A program made the position numbers and the translations under genes. Below, in pieces: positions 10,183-22,491 of a stretch of 64,000 nt of DNA. Source of the DNA: Isochrysis galbana. Its lineage: Eukaryota > Haptophyta > Isochrysidales > Isochrysidaceae. The notes below the pieces were generated by a model, which ran no database searches, was not told the origin of the DNA, and was given only the letters and a program-made list of their open reading frames with translations. Location: positions 5,199,921 to 5,263,920 of the forward strand of contig CM030935.1 of NCBI GenBank assembly GCA_018136815.1. Direction: 5' to 3'. Numbering within the stretch: the stretch's first letter is position 1; each line of letters starts with the position of its first letter.

Positions 10183-12878
10183 AAAAAAAAAATCTTCTTA
10201 AAAATCACCGCTACTCGTGCGGCGTGAGGCAGTGTGCTTGTGGACCTCCCTTCTACCCAACCTTAACCCCTAACAACCCCCTCCCCCTTCCCCAGTTCCC
10301 TCTTTAGTGGAGAGCCGGTTCCGGGGAGGCCGCGCGCACTGCCTCGGCCAGGAGTTGGAGTGGAGGGGGCGGGAGACTGTGGCTTTATCTTTCGCTCGGG
10401 CTTGGCTAGTTCATTGCTCCCTTGTGTCTAGTAACCTCTTCTGCGTTTTCCTTCAATTTCTTTCCATAGCAGTTCACCCAACTCAAGTCTCAAGTGATGT
10501 TTCGTATATCTAAGCCTCTTGCCGCCTGCAAGAGGTCGTCCGATACTTCCAGGTTGAAGTCTTTGTCCACCATGTAAAGAGGGCTTATCATTTTCCGAAT
10601 ATGTTTGTTACTCGGGGCGTGCAGCCCCATGTTATTTCGTTGTTTCTTCAGCCTTTGAAAGAAACCGACCTTCGCCGTTGCTAGTAGGTGGTATCTTGTA
10701 AGAATTGCTCTAAGGACCGATCTAACGGACCTACCGTCCGCGTTACCATACTGGATGTTGTAGAAATCCGTGAGGATATACCTCCACGCCAGGATACCCA
10801 AGTATCCCGAGGAGGGGTGAGGCCTGTCCACTTGGTAGCAAAAGAGACGTTGGGCTACTTCAGAGCCCGGCCTAAGTAAGGACAATCCCTAGAAGTCCTT
10901 CTATGAATTCGAAGATGGGCTCCGTCGCAATGCATACGGCTAAGTGCGTGGAACTTTCGGGGGCTATTCCGCAAAAGCGGCACGTCGGGTCATCCGCGAA
11001 TCTGTTCGCCGTGGCTATCCTCCTATGTAGAACGTGTTTGAAGTGCATATACGAGTCCCTTGGTGTTAAAAAGTTGTACTTGTATAGCTGCGATATTTGC
11101 TTCCATTTTCCTGAGATGGCCGGTAGTCTTTTTTCCCATCTTAGCGTGGATTTCTGCCTCTTCGTTTTCCTCATTGCGAGGAACGCTTTAGTGAGCGCCT
11201 TGACGTTAATGTCTTCCAACGTTTTATGTGTGTCTTTAAACGTGTATTCTTGCGGAATCGGGTACGCTGTTTCGGCCGGTCCGTCATATGCTCGCCCCCA
11301 TTTTAGCGGAGTGTATAGCTCTCCCGGTACCGACTGTGGGCTGACCCGCTCGTGTATTTGGGGTTCTCCCATAACATTAAGCTTGACTATGTGATAGTCG
11401 CCTCCTCGGCGCATATAGTAGTTAAGTTCTTTGTCTACTAGAATTTCGCCTAGATCGTGCGCGTCCGGGTCTTCCTGGGGGGCTAGCTCGTGCTCCCCCG
11501 GAGCGGGAGGAGAAGGCGTCGCTTTTTTTCTCAGAAGATCAATATAGTTGGTATTGGCTTCCGCCATTCTTGATCTGGCCCATTCCGCTATCTTTTCCCA
11601 GGACTTCAAAAAGGGGCCCATCGATATATAATTCCCTCTATGGCGAATCCAACGCTCTCCGTTTGGAAGGTATGCCGCGCATTCTTCCGTGGTGTAAATA
11701 TCCCCCGTGTCCGGGTTAATAGTGTTATGAACAATAACCGTCTGTAGAGACTCCCATTTAGACCTATGTGAATGATGTAGCGCTGGAGCTTTATGAAAAT
11801 AGTTCTGCCATATTGGAGAGCCCTGGGCCCCTTCCCGCGTGTTGGTTTCCCTGAGGAGCTCTACCCGCCTAAAGTTTTCGAGTGCTTGCTTCCAAAAAGC
11901 CGGAAGTGTGCTGTTTCCGCGAATGCTTGCCGAAAGGCTTCGCGAGTCGACCTTCGAGAAAACCGTCGCTCTCCCCAATGGAGAGACACCCGAGAGGGCC
12001 GCTTGGAGCTTCACCAAGCGTTGCGATGGCTCCATCGTGAAGGGATTGCTGCGTCTGCCGTTAGCCTTGATCCATCTGATCGGGAGTGAATCCGTGTTGG
12101 TTAATAGCGCTAGCCATCTAGAGTAACCAGGGCCGAAGCCCAGCGCTTGTATCGCTTTATGATAATAATCCCAACTGACTCTATCGAAGGCTTTTTCCCA
12201 GTCTATCGCCAGGGCTAGGCCCTCTTCTTCTGTGTCGTCTAGGTACGCTTGCACTAGTTTTAAGAGGTGGGTGGCTTCGCCTATCATCCTCCTAGGCACG
12301 AAGCCCACTTGCTCCTTAGAGATAATCGTATTTATCGTCTTTTTAAGTCTGTTAGCTAGGACCCTGGCGAGGATTTTGTAGTCCGTTTGGAGCAGCGTAA
12401 TTGGTCTATAATTCCTCGGGTCCCTGGCGTCCCCTTTTTTATAGAGCAAAGCTATGTCGCCCGAGCATGTATCCTCCGGTAATGCCCCCGTCCGGTAGGC
12501 TTCGTGAAACATGTCCATCAGTCGCGGTGCCACTAGCTTTTCGAAGCTTTGATAGAACTCCATTGGTATGCCGTCCGGCCCCGCGGATTTACCTTTCGCC
12601 ATTTGCCGTATAGCACGGATGATCTCCGAATATCCTATGGGCTTGTCCAAGAAGGACCTATGACTCGTCGGTATCCGACGTTGACTCAGCGCATGGAGGA
12701 GGGGTTCCGCGCCCTGAGAGATCTTTTCGCTGAAAAGCCATACATAGTAGCTCCGCAACGAAACCAAAATCGCGGAGTCATCGGTTGCTACATTGTCTTC
12801 CTTTAGGGCCGGCTGCGGGTCTTCCCATCTCACTCCGGCGTACATCGCCGGGATGTCGCCGCTAGCGTGTCCCCCCCC
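10183..12878 (-). mobile_element. LINE copy A: 5'-truncated, internally deleted non-LTR retrotransposon
   Basis: Transcribed on the minus strand, it ends at 10183 with the family 3' tail (aagcggtgattttt-type stem then AAGAAGATTTTTTTTT). It shares a 3' UTR of about 300 bp with copies B and C. The 5' end is broken near 12878, where a different dispersed repeat begins. I could not find a convincing TSD. Confidence 0.85.
10490..12878 (-). pseudogene. LINE ORF2 fragment: reverse transcriptase without its catalytic core
   Basis: The minus-strand frame carries L1-like RT blocks: KGKSAGPDGIPMEFY, LLYKKGDARDPRNYRPITLL, EQVGFVPRRMIGEATH and the motif A aspartate in LALAIDWEKAFDRVSW. It then jumps from just after motif A to a region far downstream of the thumb (PLGRATVFSKVD), so motifs B and C, including the YADD box, are absent. 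A CCHC-like finger (CRFCGIAPESSTHLAVC) follows. Relative to copies B and C there is a 4-bp insertion near 10875 that causes a frameshift; the C terminus continues at 10885-10490 in another frame. The copy cannot encode an active polymerase. Confidence 0.9.
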
Positions 12879-13196
12879 TGGCCGCCAACGCCTGATGTGC
12901 AGCAACGATGGCGGCGGCGACGACGGCTACACCGCCGTGGAGTGGGGGCGGCGCCATGTGGAGACGCTCCGGGGGTGCTGTTGTGGGAGCTTGAGCTTGA
13001 GCTTGAAATGGTCAGTCATCGAGCAACATCTGATTCTAAGTACTGAGTATTGAGTAAGCAGATTATTATCATAATGGCGGGTTTATAAGTGTAGATGTTT
13101 GGAGTCAATATCATATGATATTAGATGTATGATATCATACTCAGTTCCATGGCAAGTGTCATATGACATATGCATATGACGGTATGACGGAACAAC
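12879..13196. repeat. Dispersed repeat R1, copy 1
   Basis: About 300 bp nearly identical to 45964-46262 in the same orientation, including tggccgccaac, the run ggtttataagtgtagatg, and a palindromic tract of repeated catatgata-like blocks near 13110-13190. No coding frame is shared between the two copies. It abuts the broken 5' end of LINE copy A. Confidence 0.85.
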
Positions 13197-14175
13197 TTGG
13201 CCCTCGTGGCCAGCCCATCGCTCCAACCCCCCCTCCCCCCCTGTTCGACAGGCAGACAGGTGCAGAGTGGGGGCCCCTGAGGCCCAGGAGCGCCAGCGAG
13301 GGAGAGGCAGGGGAGACCAGGGCCCAGCCCCAGCCTCCTCTGCCCCCCTGAGCTGGCTTCTAGGAGCCTCCAGGGGTCTCCAGAGGCAGCTGCAGGCCTG
13401 TCGCAGGCGCGCCATCGCGCGTGCCTGCAGGAGAGGGGAGAGAGAGCGCGGAGAAGGGGGTGGGCGGAGCGAGGGCTCCGCTCACTCACCGGAAAATATG
13501 TATGTAAGTCCCGCACCTGTTTACTACAGGAGAAGTCGGGACTGAGGATGCCGCCAGCCCGGTAGGCATAGGAGGAAGGGGGGAACGGATCACCGGGGGG
13601 GGGCGCGGGCCACCGACCCTATCTAAGCCCTTTTCCCCTATCCCCCCTAGTAGTGCACGGGGGGAGTCGCCTGATGGCGGGGGGGAAAGGGCCGGGAGAG
13701 AGGGGGTGTAGAAAGGTTTGCTGCGTGAGTAGAAAGTAGAGGGTCCACGGCCGCGTGTGCGGTGAGACTATTAAGAAGTTGAAACGTAGTGTGAAGGGCA
13801 AGGCGCAAGGCTAGCGGACTAGGACTGCTAGGACTATGAGCTAGGAGAAGCAGTTAACTAGTTAACTCAGCAAGTGCAAGTGGCACTTGCAACTTGCACG
13901 TGGTAGTGGTTGTTAGCAGTTAGCCTACCTCCCAAATAGCGTTAGTAGTCAACGAACTGCCCCCAACTCGCAAGTAACTATTATCAACTCGAACTCGCAA
14001 GTAACTGGGGCTGATCAAGTCTCCTGCTTCGCAGTGAACTACACGAACGGCGTCGGGGGTGCACATGTGTATGTGTCTCTGGCAATAGCACACGTCAAGG
14101 CGTACAGGCAGGTGCGCTGGGGGGTGTTGTGATAGTACCAGGCTAGTAGGAGTAGTAGTACTGATGCTCAGATGT
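13197..14175 (+). mobile_element. Dispersed repeat R2, copy 1 (composite with a short retroposon)
   Basis: Related along much of its length to the TSD-flanked insertion at 32309-33259: shared blocks include a gagaggcagggg-rich section, tcaaggcgtacaggcagg, and the end ctagtaggagtagtagtac. A copy of the short retroposon family sits inside at about 13630-13785, ending gtgagactattaagaag. An extra hairpin occurs at 13508-13543 (gtcccg with cgggac). No gene is supported. Confidence 0.6.
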
Positions 14176-14179
14176 TTTA

Positions 14180-15800
14180 TATTTTATATTTTCCCGCCAC
14201 GCCTTCCGTCCCGATGTCCGACGCCTGTCGCTTGTGACCTGTGACCCCCTGAGCCCTAGTCCCCCAGTCCCGGAAGCTTCTGCTGCTTTGAGTGCTGCCC
14301 CCTCTCATGTGCTGAGCCTCCTGTCGACCAAACTGGAAGGAAGCAAGTTGTGGAGAGCGCGACCTAAGCGAGGCGCGCTTTTTGCAGGAGGAGGGGGGAA
14401 ATACCGGAGGGAAGGGAGTCCAAATGAAAGTAAGCCGCCTCGCACCTACTCCTAAGTAAGCCTAAGCAAGGCGCGGGAAGGAAGACCAAATCAAGGCAAG
14501 CCGCCTAGTGCGTGTGCGTGTCCAAACGTGCATGCTTCTTTCTGGTGCTGTGTGAATAAGTCCGTGCTAGGTTTTAGTGTTGACATTCTCTAGGGTTGCC
14601 ATACCACAACACCAAAGTTCTTCATGATACTAGGGTAGGGCCAAATGGAACGCTTCTTGCCTTTCATTCAAGCTGTGCTCGCCGCCACGTCAGCCAAGCT
14701 GAAAGCGACGGACCCCAACAACACCTGAGGTTTAAGAGTGCGTGAACGAGAGCTGATTGTATGGCGTTCCGCTCGTTCAACATGCTTTAGCATCAGCAAG
14801 GTATGATGACTGAACAAATGAATCGTAATAAACATTAAGTGGAAGTGGGGCTAAGCTTCGGGCCGTGGGGCTTAGCTTCGGGCCGCGTAGAAGGGCAACG
14901 CAGCCCGGGAAGGAAGAAGATATTCGGAGAGGCGTCTACATGGACGAGATCGAATAATAGAAGATTAGTCATTGATACATATAGCGTCGAGCCAAGCGCG
15001 ATGGCGGCGGAAATTCCAACCTGCTGCCATTGCGCGCGGTGACGGCAAGGAGTCCAGGCCTTATAGCTGCAACAAGATGAATATTCCGATTCTGTACCGA
15101 CGTGGAAACAGGATTGTATCCGAGGCCGGAACGGGATGAGTAGCAATGGACATGAAATACATGAATGGGATAAGAACGCCGAGCTCTCGGGAAGCAGCGT
15201 TCGCTGCAGGCTCGCAGAGCAAGACGTGGGAAAATGTACGCCTTTGAGTCATGAAGCAACGACGTGTCGTCGAGAAATGGCGCAATGGCTGGCCGTTGAT
15301 GATACTTGATTGGCCGCCGTTGCGAATAGTCAAACATCAAAGCGAGCGCAATACCATACGCTCACTCGTTCAATGACGCATGCACACCATACTGTCAACG
15401 TACTGAAGACAGTTCATCTGGATTCAATCAAAGCGAATGGAACGAATCGATTGAAAAAGGTGTCAAAAATGAGATGCCCGAGCGTGCCGTTATGGGCATA
15501 TGGGCTTCGTCTTGTCTCTGGTGTGAGAGCCTGGGCAGCAATAAGTGCCAGGGACATAATCCGAGTCGCGCAATATAAGAGGCGGGAGTGATGATAGAGA
15601 CGGATGCAATGACCATTAAACGTGGTACACCGGCTGTATCCACGTGTCCTTCGAGAATCCACGGGGATGGCCGTAGGACTTCTTGGCGCCAGTAGAGAGG
15701 GCCATCCGCCGGATAGTGTAGGAGAACAAGTGGAACTCGCTAGCCCTTTTCGTGCCGGGCGATAGATCGCGTCGCCGCTCTATTGCCGCTAATGGCGCAA
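14180..15800. other. Non-coding region downstream of the F-box gene
   Basis: I see no supported gene. A 20-bp direct duplication (ggggctaagcttcgggccg type) lies at 14848-14888. Frames at 14835-15146 and 15310-15591 have no family resemblance. The minus frame 15846-15616 is partly overlapped by the last F-box exon in a different phase and is probably chance. Confidence 0.4.
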
Positions 15801-15805
15801 GAACC

Positions 15806-18800
15806 TCAAGAGTCGAATGGATTTTGGCTAACTCTTTCGCAAGCACGTAGCTGGCTATCGCTCACGACGTTGTCGCTTCGGCATGAGATGGTGAGCAAAG
15901 CTGTTGTCTGAGGTACATCAACAAGAGGAGGAGGGGATGCTCAGGTCTGAGGTGCATCGCAAGGAGGGAGCAAACAAATGCACAGCTTGCCTCCACTCGA
16001 TAAAGCAAGTTGAACAGCCACGGCACTTGGTAGCTGAGCCTTTACGCCCGATGTGCTTCCATGCTGCAACCCGCCGTTTATCTTATGAGTCGGGGTGGCC
16101 CACATTAGCAGTTCTCCGTGCAAATGGCCACAGTGGTCTCTCGATTTACCTGTTGGTGGTCCATGCCGATGGCGGCCGCAATACGTCTGAGTTCGTCGGG
16201 CGAAACTGCCTTCCCAAGCTTGTGAATTTGAGGCCCATCGGGTGAGCCGAGCCGTTCGGAGCAGAGGGCAAAGACGAAGTGCGCGGCTGCTTCCGTCGAA
16301 GCAAAGCGGGCAAGTGATAGGTAAGCGCCAACTAGGTCTGTCGCTGAATGCTTCACCTCGTCTGCATTAGTTGGTATCGAGCTTACGCGTCCGTGATCAC
16401 TGAGAGACGCAGCAGCAACACATTCGTACTCTTGCTCTTCGTTTGTCACGAGCAACTTACCGAGCGGCGAAAGGTCGTGCAACAGGGGCGTTGGGTAGCA
16501 ATGGCGTCGACCGATCTCGCGAAGTCGGCGGACTTGCGTCGACTCCCTGTGGAACTGCGTGCGGGTGGAAAGGGGGGAGGGGCGGAGGCGCAGGTCAAGG
16601 GGAGATGTGGGAGGTGAAAGCTATCGCTAGCTGGGAGCCATTGCGTTGCCGGGTGCAAGCTACCATCCGTCAGCGCAGCACACCACGCCGACCTCCTGCC
16701 GCCGCGGCCAAAGCCGGGAAGCTCCAGCAAGCGCTGGGCAAGACCGAGGCGTTCGGAGCCGTTGCAGCCGCCGAGTCCAAAGCGCGCACCTGCACGCGAG
16801 CCGCCACAGAGATGTTCCCATAGAAAATGGAGAGGTGTAGTAGCACACGAGGGGTCGGTTCATCATCCGGGCTCTCCTCCCTGGGTACTTCTGCGCTGGT
16901 GCTGTACCGTAGGCACTCATAAAACGAGCGTGCGGCGGCGGTGGCGGTGTCCCGGGTGATGTCTTGCCATGCCTCACGACAGCGCGACTCGGCCGAGATG
17001 CGGCATGCGCAGACGAGAGCCCATGCAGCGCCCCTAGTATCGGTGTCAGAGTCACCCCCTAGTGCGTACGCCCACAACGCGTCCGCGTCTAGGCGGTTTC
17101 CTCCGTTACTGCCAGGTTGCATCGGTGTATGCCTCGTCATGGCGGGGTGGACGCAACTCAGAGACTGCGTACGATCTGGATCGCAACCATCGCGAGTCGC
17201 CCCCATGCGGCACAAAGCAGCAGCGGCTGCCGCAGCCGGGTCGAAATAGGGGATTTGTGCGTTGAAGCTAGCGCCTTCGAGATGGGCTCCAGGGCCATTA
17301 GTGGTCAAGGCGCTGCTTGTTGGTGCAACGGCTCGGAGCACGGTGCGCAACTCCTCAAACAAGAAGCACTCGAGCGAAAGATGGCGCCACGCGCAAGACT
17401 GCGCGGAGCGAGGACCGACATTGGTTGCATACCACAACGGGCTCTGGCCCTCAGCCCCATTGGACGAGTCGTACCAGAGGGGGGGCGCGGGGGGAAGGGT
17501 GGCAACCTCGGGTGTTGGTGGATAGCCAACTGCGGCGCCGCGACCACCATACTGCGTTATGAAGTGGGCGCTGACCTGTAGAGGGCAAGGGCGTTGTGCG
17601 TGCTAAGCCTCGTGGCCATGCGGGTGGGCCACGCCATTCGGATCGCGAGGGGCATTAGGCTTGGGGTTGCGCGCCTCAACGGGACTAGCCAGCCACAGCA
17701 AAAGGACGCGTCCCTGCCCAATGCTCAACCCACCGATGCGGTTGCTGGTGGATGTCCTGCACCCTCCCCGCTTGCCAGCCAGGCATTGTGCGCTCACCAG
17801 CTCCGTTGCGCTCCAATGGCGTCGCGCTTGTGCCTGCCGGAGAATCCAGCCTACTCCGGAAGGAGGGAGAATCGAGTGCAACTTGGAGCTGCGCAGCTGC
17901 CGTGACAGCGCGTCGAGCACAGAAAGCACCTAGCTTGTGTCGGGGCGGTGGGGGGGACTGTGTTGGTGCGCACTCTGAGAGCTCGCGGTGCTGGGCTGCA
18001 TGCAACCCAGCAAATCGTAACTGGGGAGATAGTCTTCAGCTCTGATGGGTCGGGCGGGACGGCGCACCCGCTCCGCTGGCGGCGCGTGCGCCACGGCTGC
18101 GGCGAGTGCCCGGAGCAAAGAGACTTGTGTGGCCCTTCTGAGCAGTTCGTTGCGAGGCGACAGAAGCAGGGTCTTCGCTGGTGGGTGCCCACCCTGGGAT
18201 AGGAAGTTCGAGGTTTGCGACACTACCAAGTCAAAGAGAGAACCGACCGCCGCTGCGCTCGGCCGAATGGGCACGGGGGGCTTGACGCAGTCGAGCTCCG
18301 CCGGCAGCAGAGGCCGGAGGTGGCCGAAGGTGGGGGAGTCGAAGGAATGGGAGTGAGCGGAGGAAGAGGGGGCGACAGAGGCGACGGCGAAGCCGGCGTT
18401 GTCATTGATGGATGAGCATCCCACACGGGCTGAATTGGCGGGCAGGATGGATGCGAGGAGGGAGCGCTGGCTCTGCTCCAGCTGCATGTCGTAATGATCA
18501 TTCTTGTCCCCACGGCCTCCGTCCATTCGCCTGCTCAGCGCGTTCGCCGCGCCAACCGAGGGCGCGGGCGTCGCCACTGAAAGCACATCCAGTGGCAGCG
18601 AGTGGCCCTCTCGAGCGTAGGCCGCCGTCGCCACCGAAGCGTAGCTCGGCTGGTCGGCGGAAAGCTCGAGCGGGTCGTACCCGAGGGTGCCCCATCCGCC
18701 CCAACGGAGCAGGTGACCGGGCCGCTGCGTGATCCGGGGCATCTCCTCGCGCGCGCGGAGTCCGAGCCAGTTGAGCAGCGCGGCAGACCAGCCCTTGGAC

Positions 18801-19366
18801 GTCAGGCCCAGCCGTGAGCACGCGTGCAGGCCTGCGTAGTTCATAATGTGTGCCTGCACGTCGGCGGGCAGCTCGTCGAGGACTGGCAGTGCCGGAAGCG
18901 CCCCGCTCGTCCAAGAGGTGATGCCGGCGGCCGACGCAGACTCGCGCCGTGTGCTCAGTGTTGCCCCGAGCGGCTGCTCGAAAGTACGAAATCCCTCCTC
19001 TCCGAGAGAGCGTACGGAGCTCTGAGGCGCTCGCTCTGCCTCCAGCGTGCGATGCTCCTGTAGTTCGCTTGGTCTAAGCCTGCGTGTGTCAGCGTGCTGC
19101 ATCTCTGCACTCTTCCTGCTGCGCCTGCTAGGCTTTGGAATGGATTCCTCGAGCTGTCTCACTCTCTTCTCGATTGTGGACCGCAGGAAAGAGAGATGGA
19201 GAACAAGTTGGAGGGCCTCTGGAACGAGGGAGAGGGCAGCCGCATCGAGCTGGGAGGAGGTTGGAGGGATCGACTCGAATGAGAGCTCGCCCGAGTGCGC
19301 GCGTAGAGCCAGGCGGAAGGCACGGTGCGCGGCGGCGGAGGAAGAGGCGACGGAGGCGTCCGGCAT
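15806..19366 (-). CDS. Large F-box protein, six exons
   Basis: F-box proteins usually bind SKP1 and present substrates to an SCF ubiquitin ligase. Modelled exons: 19366-18068, 17929-17798, 17575-16790, 16554-16461, 16361-16150, 15907-15806, all GT-AG and phase-consistent, total 874 aa. The F-box lies at about residues 163-200: LDELPADVQAHIMNYAGL, then SRLGLTSKGWSAALLNW. Everything after it is unrecognised: a low-complexity Ser/Ala-rich stretch, then an apparently helical region (WAYALGGDSDTDTRGAAW, RVLLHLSIFYGNISVAARVQ, ATDLVGAYLSLARFAS) that may be the substrate-binding part but has no LRR, WD or Kelch signature. The ATG is the first in frame after the purine-rich array upstream. Intron lengths are 99-242 bp. 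The last exon is short and least certain. Confidence 0.75.
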
Positions 19367-19433
19367 GGGGGGGGGGCCGAGGGAGGGAGGGGGCCGAGGG
19401 AGGGAGAGAGAGAAGAGAGAGAAGAGAGAGAGG

Positions 19434-19439
<6 letters not shown>

Positions 19440-19486
<47 letters not shown>

Positions 19487-20195
19487 AGAGAGAGAGAAGG
19501 AGAGAGAAGGAGAGAAAAGGAGAGAGAAGGAGAGAGAAGCGAGCGCGCGTGGAGAGAGCGCGTGCAGAGGAGAGAATCAGAGAAGAGGATTTAGAGAAGA
19601 AAAACAGAGAGAGAAGAGAGAAGAGAGAAGAGAGAAGAGAGAAGAGAGAAGAGAGAAGAGAGAAGAGAGAAGAGAGAAGAGAGAAGAGAGAAGAGAGAAG
19701 AGAGAAGAGAGAAGAGAGAAGAGAGAAGAGAGAAGAGAGAAGAGAGAAGAGAGAAGAGAGAAGAGAGAAGAGAGAAGAGAGAAGAGAGAAGAGAGAAGAG
19801 AGAAGAGAGAAGAGAGAAGAGAGAAGAGAGAAGAGAGAAGAGAGAAGAGAGAAGAGAGAAGAGAGAAGAGAGAAGAGAGAAGAGAGAAGAGAGAAGAGAG
19901 AAGAGAGAAGAGAGAAGAGAGAAGAGAGAAGAGAGAAGAGAGAAGAGAGAAGAGAGAAGAGAGAAGAGAGAAGAGAGAAGAGAGAAGAGAGAAGAGAGAA
20001 GAGAGAAGAGAGAAGAGAGAAGAGAGAAGAGAGAAGAGAGAAGAGAGAAGAGAGAAGAGAGAAGAGAGAAGAGAGAAGAGAGAAGAGAGAAGAGAGAAGA
20101 GAGAAGAGAGAAGAGAGAAGAGAGAAGAGAGAAGAGAGAAGAGAGAAGAGAAGAGAAGAGAAGAGAAGAGAAGAGAGAGAGAGAGAGCTTCTTCT
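19440..20195. repeat. (GAGAGAA)n heptanucleotide array with GA flanks
   Basis: From about 19606 to 20150 there are close to 78 perfect 7-bp units, preceded by (GA)n and ended by (GAGAA)n. It begins some 75 bp upstream of the F-box ATG, so it lies in that gene's promoter or 5' UTR. Long open frames on both strands (REKREE and SLFSLLS) are by-products. Confidence 0.95.
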
Positions 20196-20199
20196 CGGA

Positions 20200-20638
20200 G
20201 CTTCTCTTCACGGCGGGTGGTAAAAGCACTGGTTCTGACGAATTGGGCTGGCCCGTAGGGCCTGAGGGCAATGAGGAAGGATGCATGCCGGCGGCAGGCG
20301 CGGCGGAGGAGACGACTTCAGAGGTGCTGACGGGCTGAAGCCCGTCAGCAGAGGAAGGCGGGCAGGCGGGCTTGAGCGAGGGCGAGGACGGCGGCGAAAG
20401 CGACATGGAACGAGCGGCGAAAGGCGAGGGTGAGTGTGAGGAGGGCTGTGGTGGCAGGGGCTGGCGAGGTGAGGAGGGATTGTAAGGTCTGAGTGTTACG
20501 AGAGCGAGAGCGACGAGAGCGAGAGCGACGACGGATGACGACTGACGACAGGACGACGGACAACGACACCCAGGAAAACACCCCGACTCTCGCCCCACGA
20601 CTTTCTCACATAACTCGACTGAAATCAAACCCAAACAC
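20200..20638 (-). other. Pro/Ser-rich repeated ORF start (family shared with 32 kb and 37.4 kb)
   Basis: The minus frame contains MSLSPPSSPSLKPACPPSSA (20406 downwards). Close relatives occur on the minus strand near 32100 (PSPKPILPPSSAG) and at 37491 (MSAPSSRSPSPKPVLPPFSA). Three dispersed copies of one N-terminal motif suggest the start of a mobile-element ORF rather than a host gene; I do not recognise the family. Confidence 0.35.
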
Positions 20639-21389
20639 TCCGATCAGACAACAACGGACGACGATCAAAGGGCGATCTGTCGGCGATCTTGTCTGGAACG
20701 GGAATCGCACCACAACGGAATCGAGGGGCAATCTTGCTACGCAGGATTCCAAGAGACCTACCAAATAAGACAAAAGGAGTGCGATGTGCCTAAGGGGGAG
20801 ATGCGAAGAGGTCGCAAATTAAACCTGATTGCCCCCAGAAGCAGATAAAGAACCGCAGGGGAGATAGCAAATTAAACCTATCTGCGAGGCGCCTGGGAGG
20901 AAGAAAGGTAGGGAAACTTCCCTTCTCTTTCGAGAGAAAGAGAGAGGGCGCTCCACAACCCACGATCCCATGCATCCAAGCGAAGCTTTTGACCGAGAAC
21001 GAGAGAAAGCAGAGACTTATAACGATAAATACCGAACGACGAAGAGAAGCCTAACGAGTGTCGATTCGCGAATGCGACACCCCCCTGCTAGGATCGAGCG
21101 TCCCGCGAGGAAAGAAGAGAACCTAACGGACATCGGAGAGCTCCAAGCAAGCCACGAGAAAGGCAGAAGAGCAATCCTGAACGAGACCGAATGAGCCAAG
21201 AGCGAAGAGCGAATAAATCCGAAGAGCGAATGAAACAATAAATCTGAAGAGCGAATGAAACAATAACAATAAATTCGAAGAGCGAATGAAACAATGAATC
21301 CGAATGGATGGAGAGCCGCGCGCCAAACGTCGAACCAAGACGGAAGACGTGATGAGCGACGCACCGAGAAGTTACGAACAATCGAAGTC

Positions 21390-21665
21390 CGATGAGAACG
21401 CGGAACGACGGGAATCGAGAATCGAGAACGAGAAACGAAGAACGCGGAACGACGAGAATCGAGAATCGAAGAACGAGAAACGAAGAACGCGGAACGACGA
21501 GAATCGAGAATCGACGATGAATCGAAGAACTAGAAACGAAGAACGCGGAACGACGAGAATCGAGAATCGACGATGAATCGAAGAACGAGAAACGAAGAAC
21601 GCGGAACGACGAGAATCGAGAATCGAGAATCGAAGAACGAACGACGAACGACGAACGACGAACTA
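21390..21665. repeat. Minisatellite of the Ty3-like module
   Basis: Imperfect units of about 45-60 bp built from gaacgcggaacgacgagaat and cgagaatcgaagaacgag. The matching array in copy 2 is at 62650-62900 with a different unit order, so the array changes length between copies. Confidence 0.85.
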
Positions 21666-22000
21666 TAAGAATAGTGCGCGACGATCGAAGAGACAGGAAG
21701 TACCACACCCGTCCGGACGATAAGGTGTAGAATCGGCGGCCGGCGCGGCAGACCGCAGGACTCAACGCTGCAACCCATCCCCTTCTCTCTTTTACGAGAG
21801 TTTTACCTGGATGTTTGGGCGGTGTGGCGGCACCCAAGTTACAACGCGGCGTCTCCTGTTCTTCGATATATGAGTAGTCGAACAGCCAACGGCGAAAGGC
21901 GGCGAGATAGTACGACGGGCTCGGCACGTCACGCGCGAGCTAAACGACGAGGTACGGGGTCTCCTGACAGAGCGCAGCGAAAGGGGAGGGAGATCCATCC

Positions 22001-22270
22001 TCCGTGGTCGAAAGGGGGGGCGAGCCATACCTCTCTTCCCGCGGGGGGAACTATTCGGCGGCCGTCCAACTACGTCTACGACCGCATCGACGGACCGAAC
22101 AAGCGACTCGACCTGCAGATGCGCCCGCGAAAGCCCGAAGCCCAGCTCAGCGCATGGCCGCACGGGCTGATCGGCCAGTCGTTCGACGGCGACCGAGAAC
22201 CGCTCAGCGGAAGGCAGGACGAGTATGCAGGCCCGGAGGTGTGGACGCGCGCCATGCAGGCCCGAGAATT
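22001..22270 (+). pseudogene. Captured host exon fragment inside the Ty3-like module
   Basis: The plus strand reads as one coherent frame, including GPNKRLDLQMRPRKPE, HGLIGQSFDGDREPLSGRQD and GPEVWTRAMQ. The HGLIGQSFDGD block resembles a motif I associate with secreted or surface proteins of algae, by memory only. It is antisense to the module's Gag-like frame and is missing from copy 2, where different sequence fills the gap. No start, stop or splice site of its own is convincing. Confidence 0.5.
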
Positions 22271-22491
22271 AGAATGTAAACCTTCGGGGGCCATCATAGA
22301 CGGCCGTCCCTCCTTAGTATGATAGCTTTTGCCTGCGGTGGTAAAGTTGCCACCCTTGGCGCGGCGAGGCTTGCGGCGTGAGTCCGTAGACTCGGATGAC
22401 CCATCGGACTCCGAGTCGCTGGTCGACGAGTAGTTGGACGAACGCGGGCTAGAGACCGGAGACGAGGACGAGGAGGACGAAGAAGTAGGGG

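Noticed and set aside
10159-13008. cttgag-ttgaaat similarity on the two sides of LINE copy A as a TSD
   Set aside because: The match is short and imperfect, and the right-hand block lies over 100 bp from the element's broken end inside another repeat.
15616-15846. Minus ORF LAKELAKIHSTLEVLAPLAA as the C terminus of the F-box protein
   Set aside because: It is not in phase with exon 5; the acceptor at 15908 gives an in-phase 33-residue exon ending at 15806 in another frame.
19047-20634. ORFs of 350-400 codons on both strands (REKREE, SLFSLLS)
   Set aside because: Produced by the stop-free 7-bp GAGAGAA array; every frame is open.
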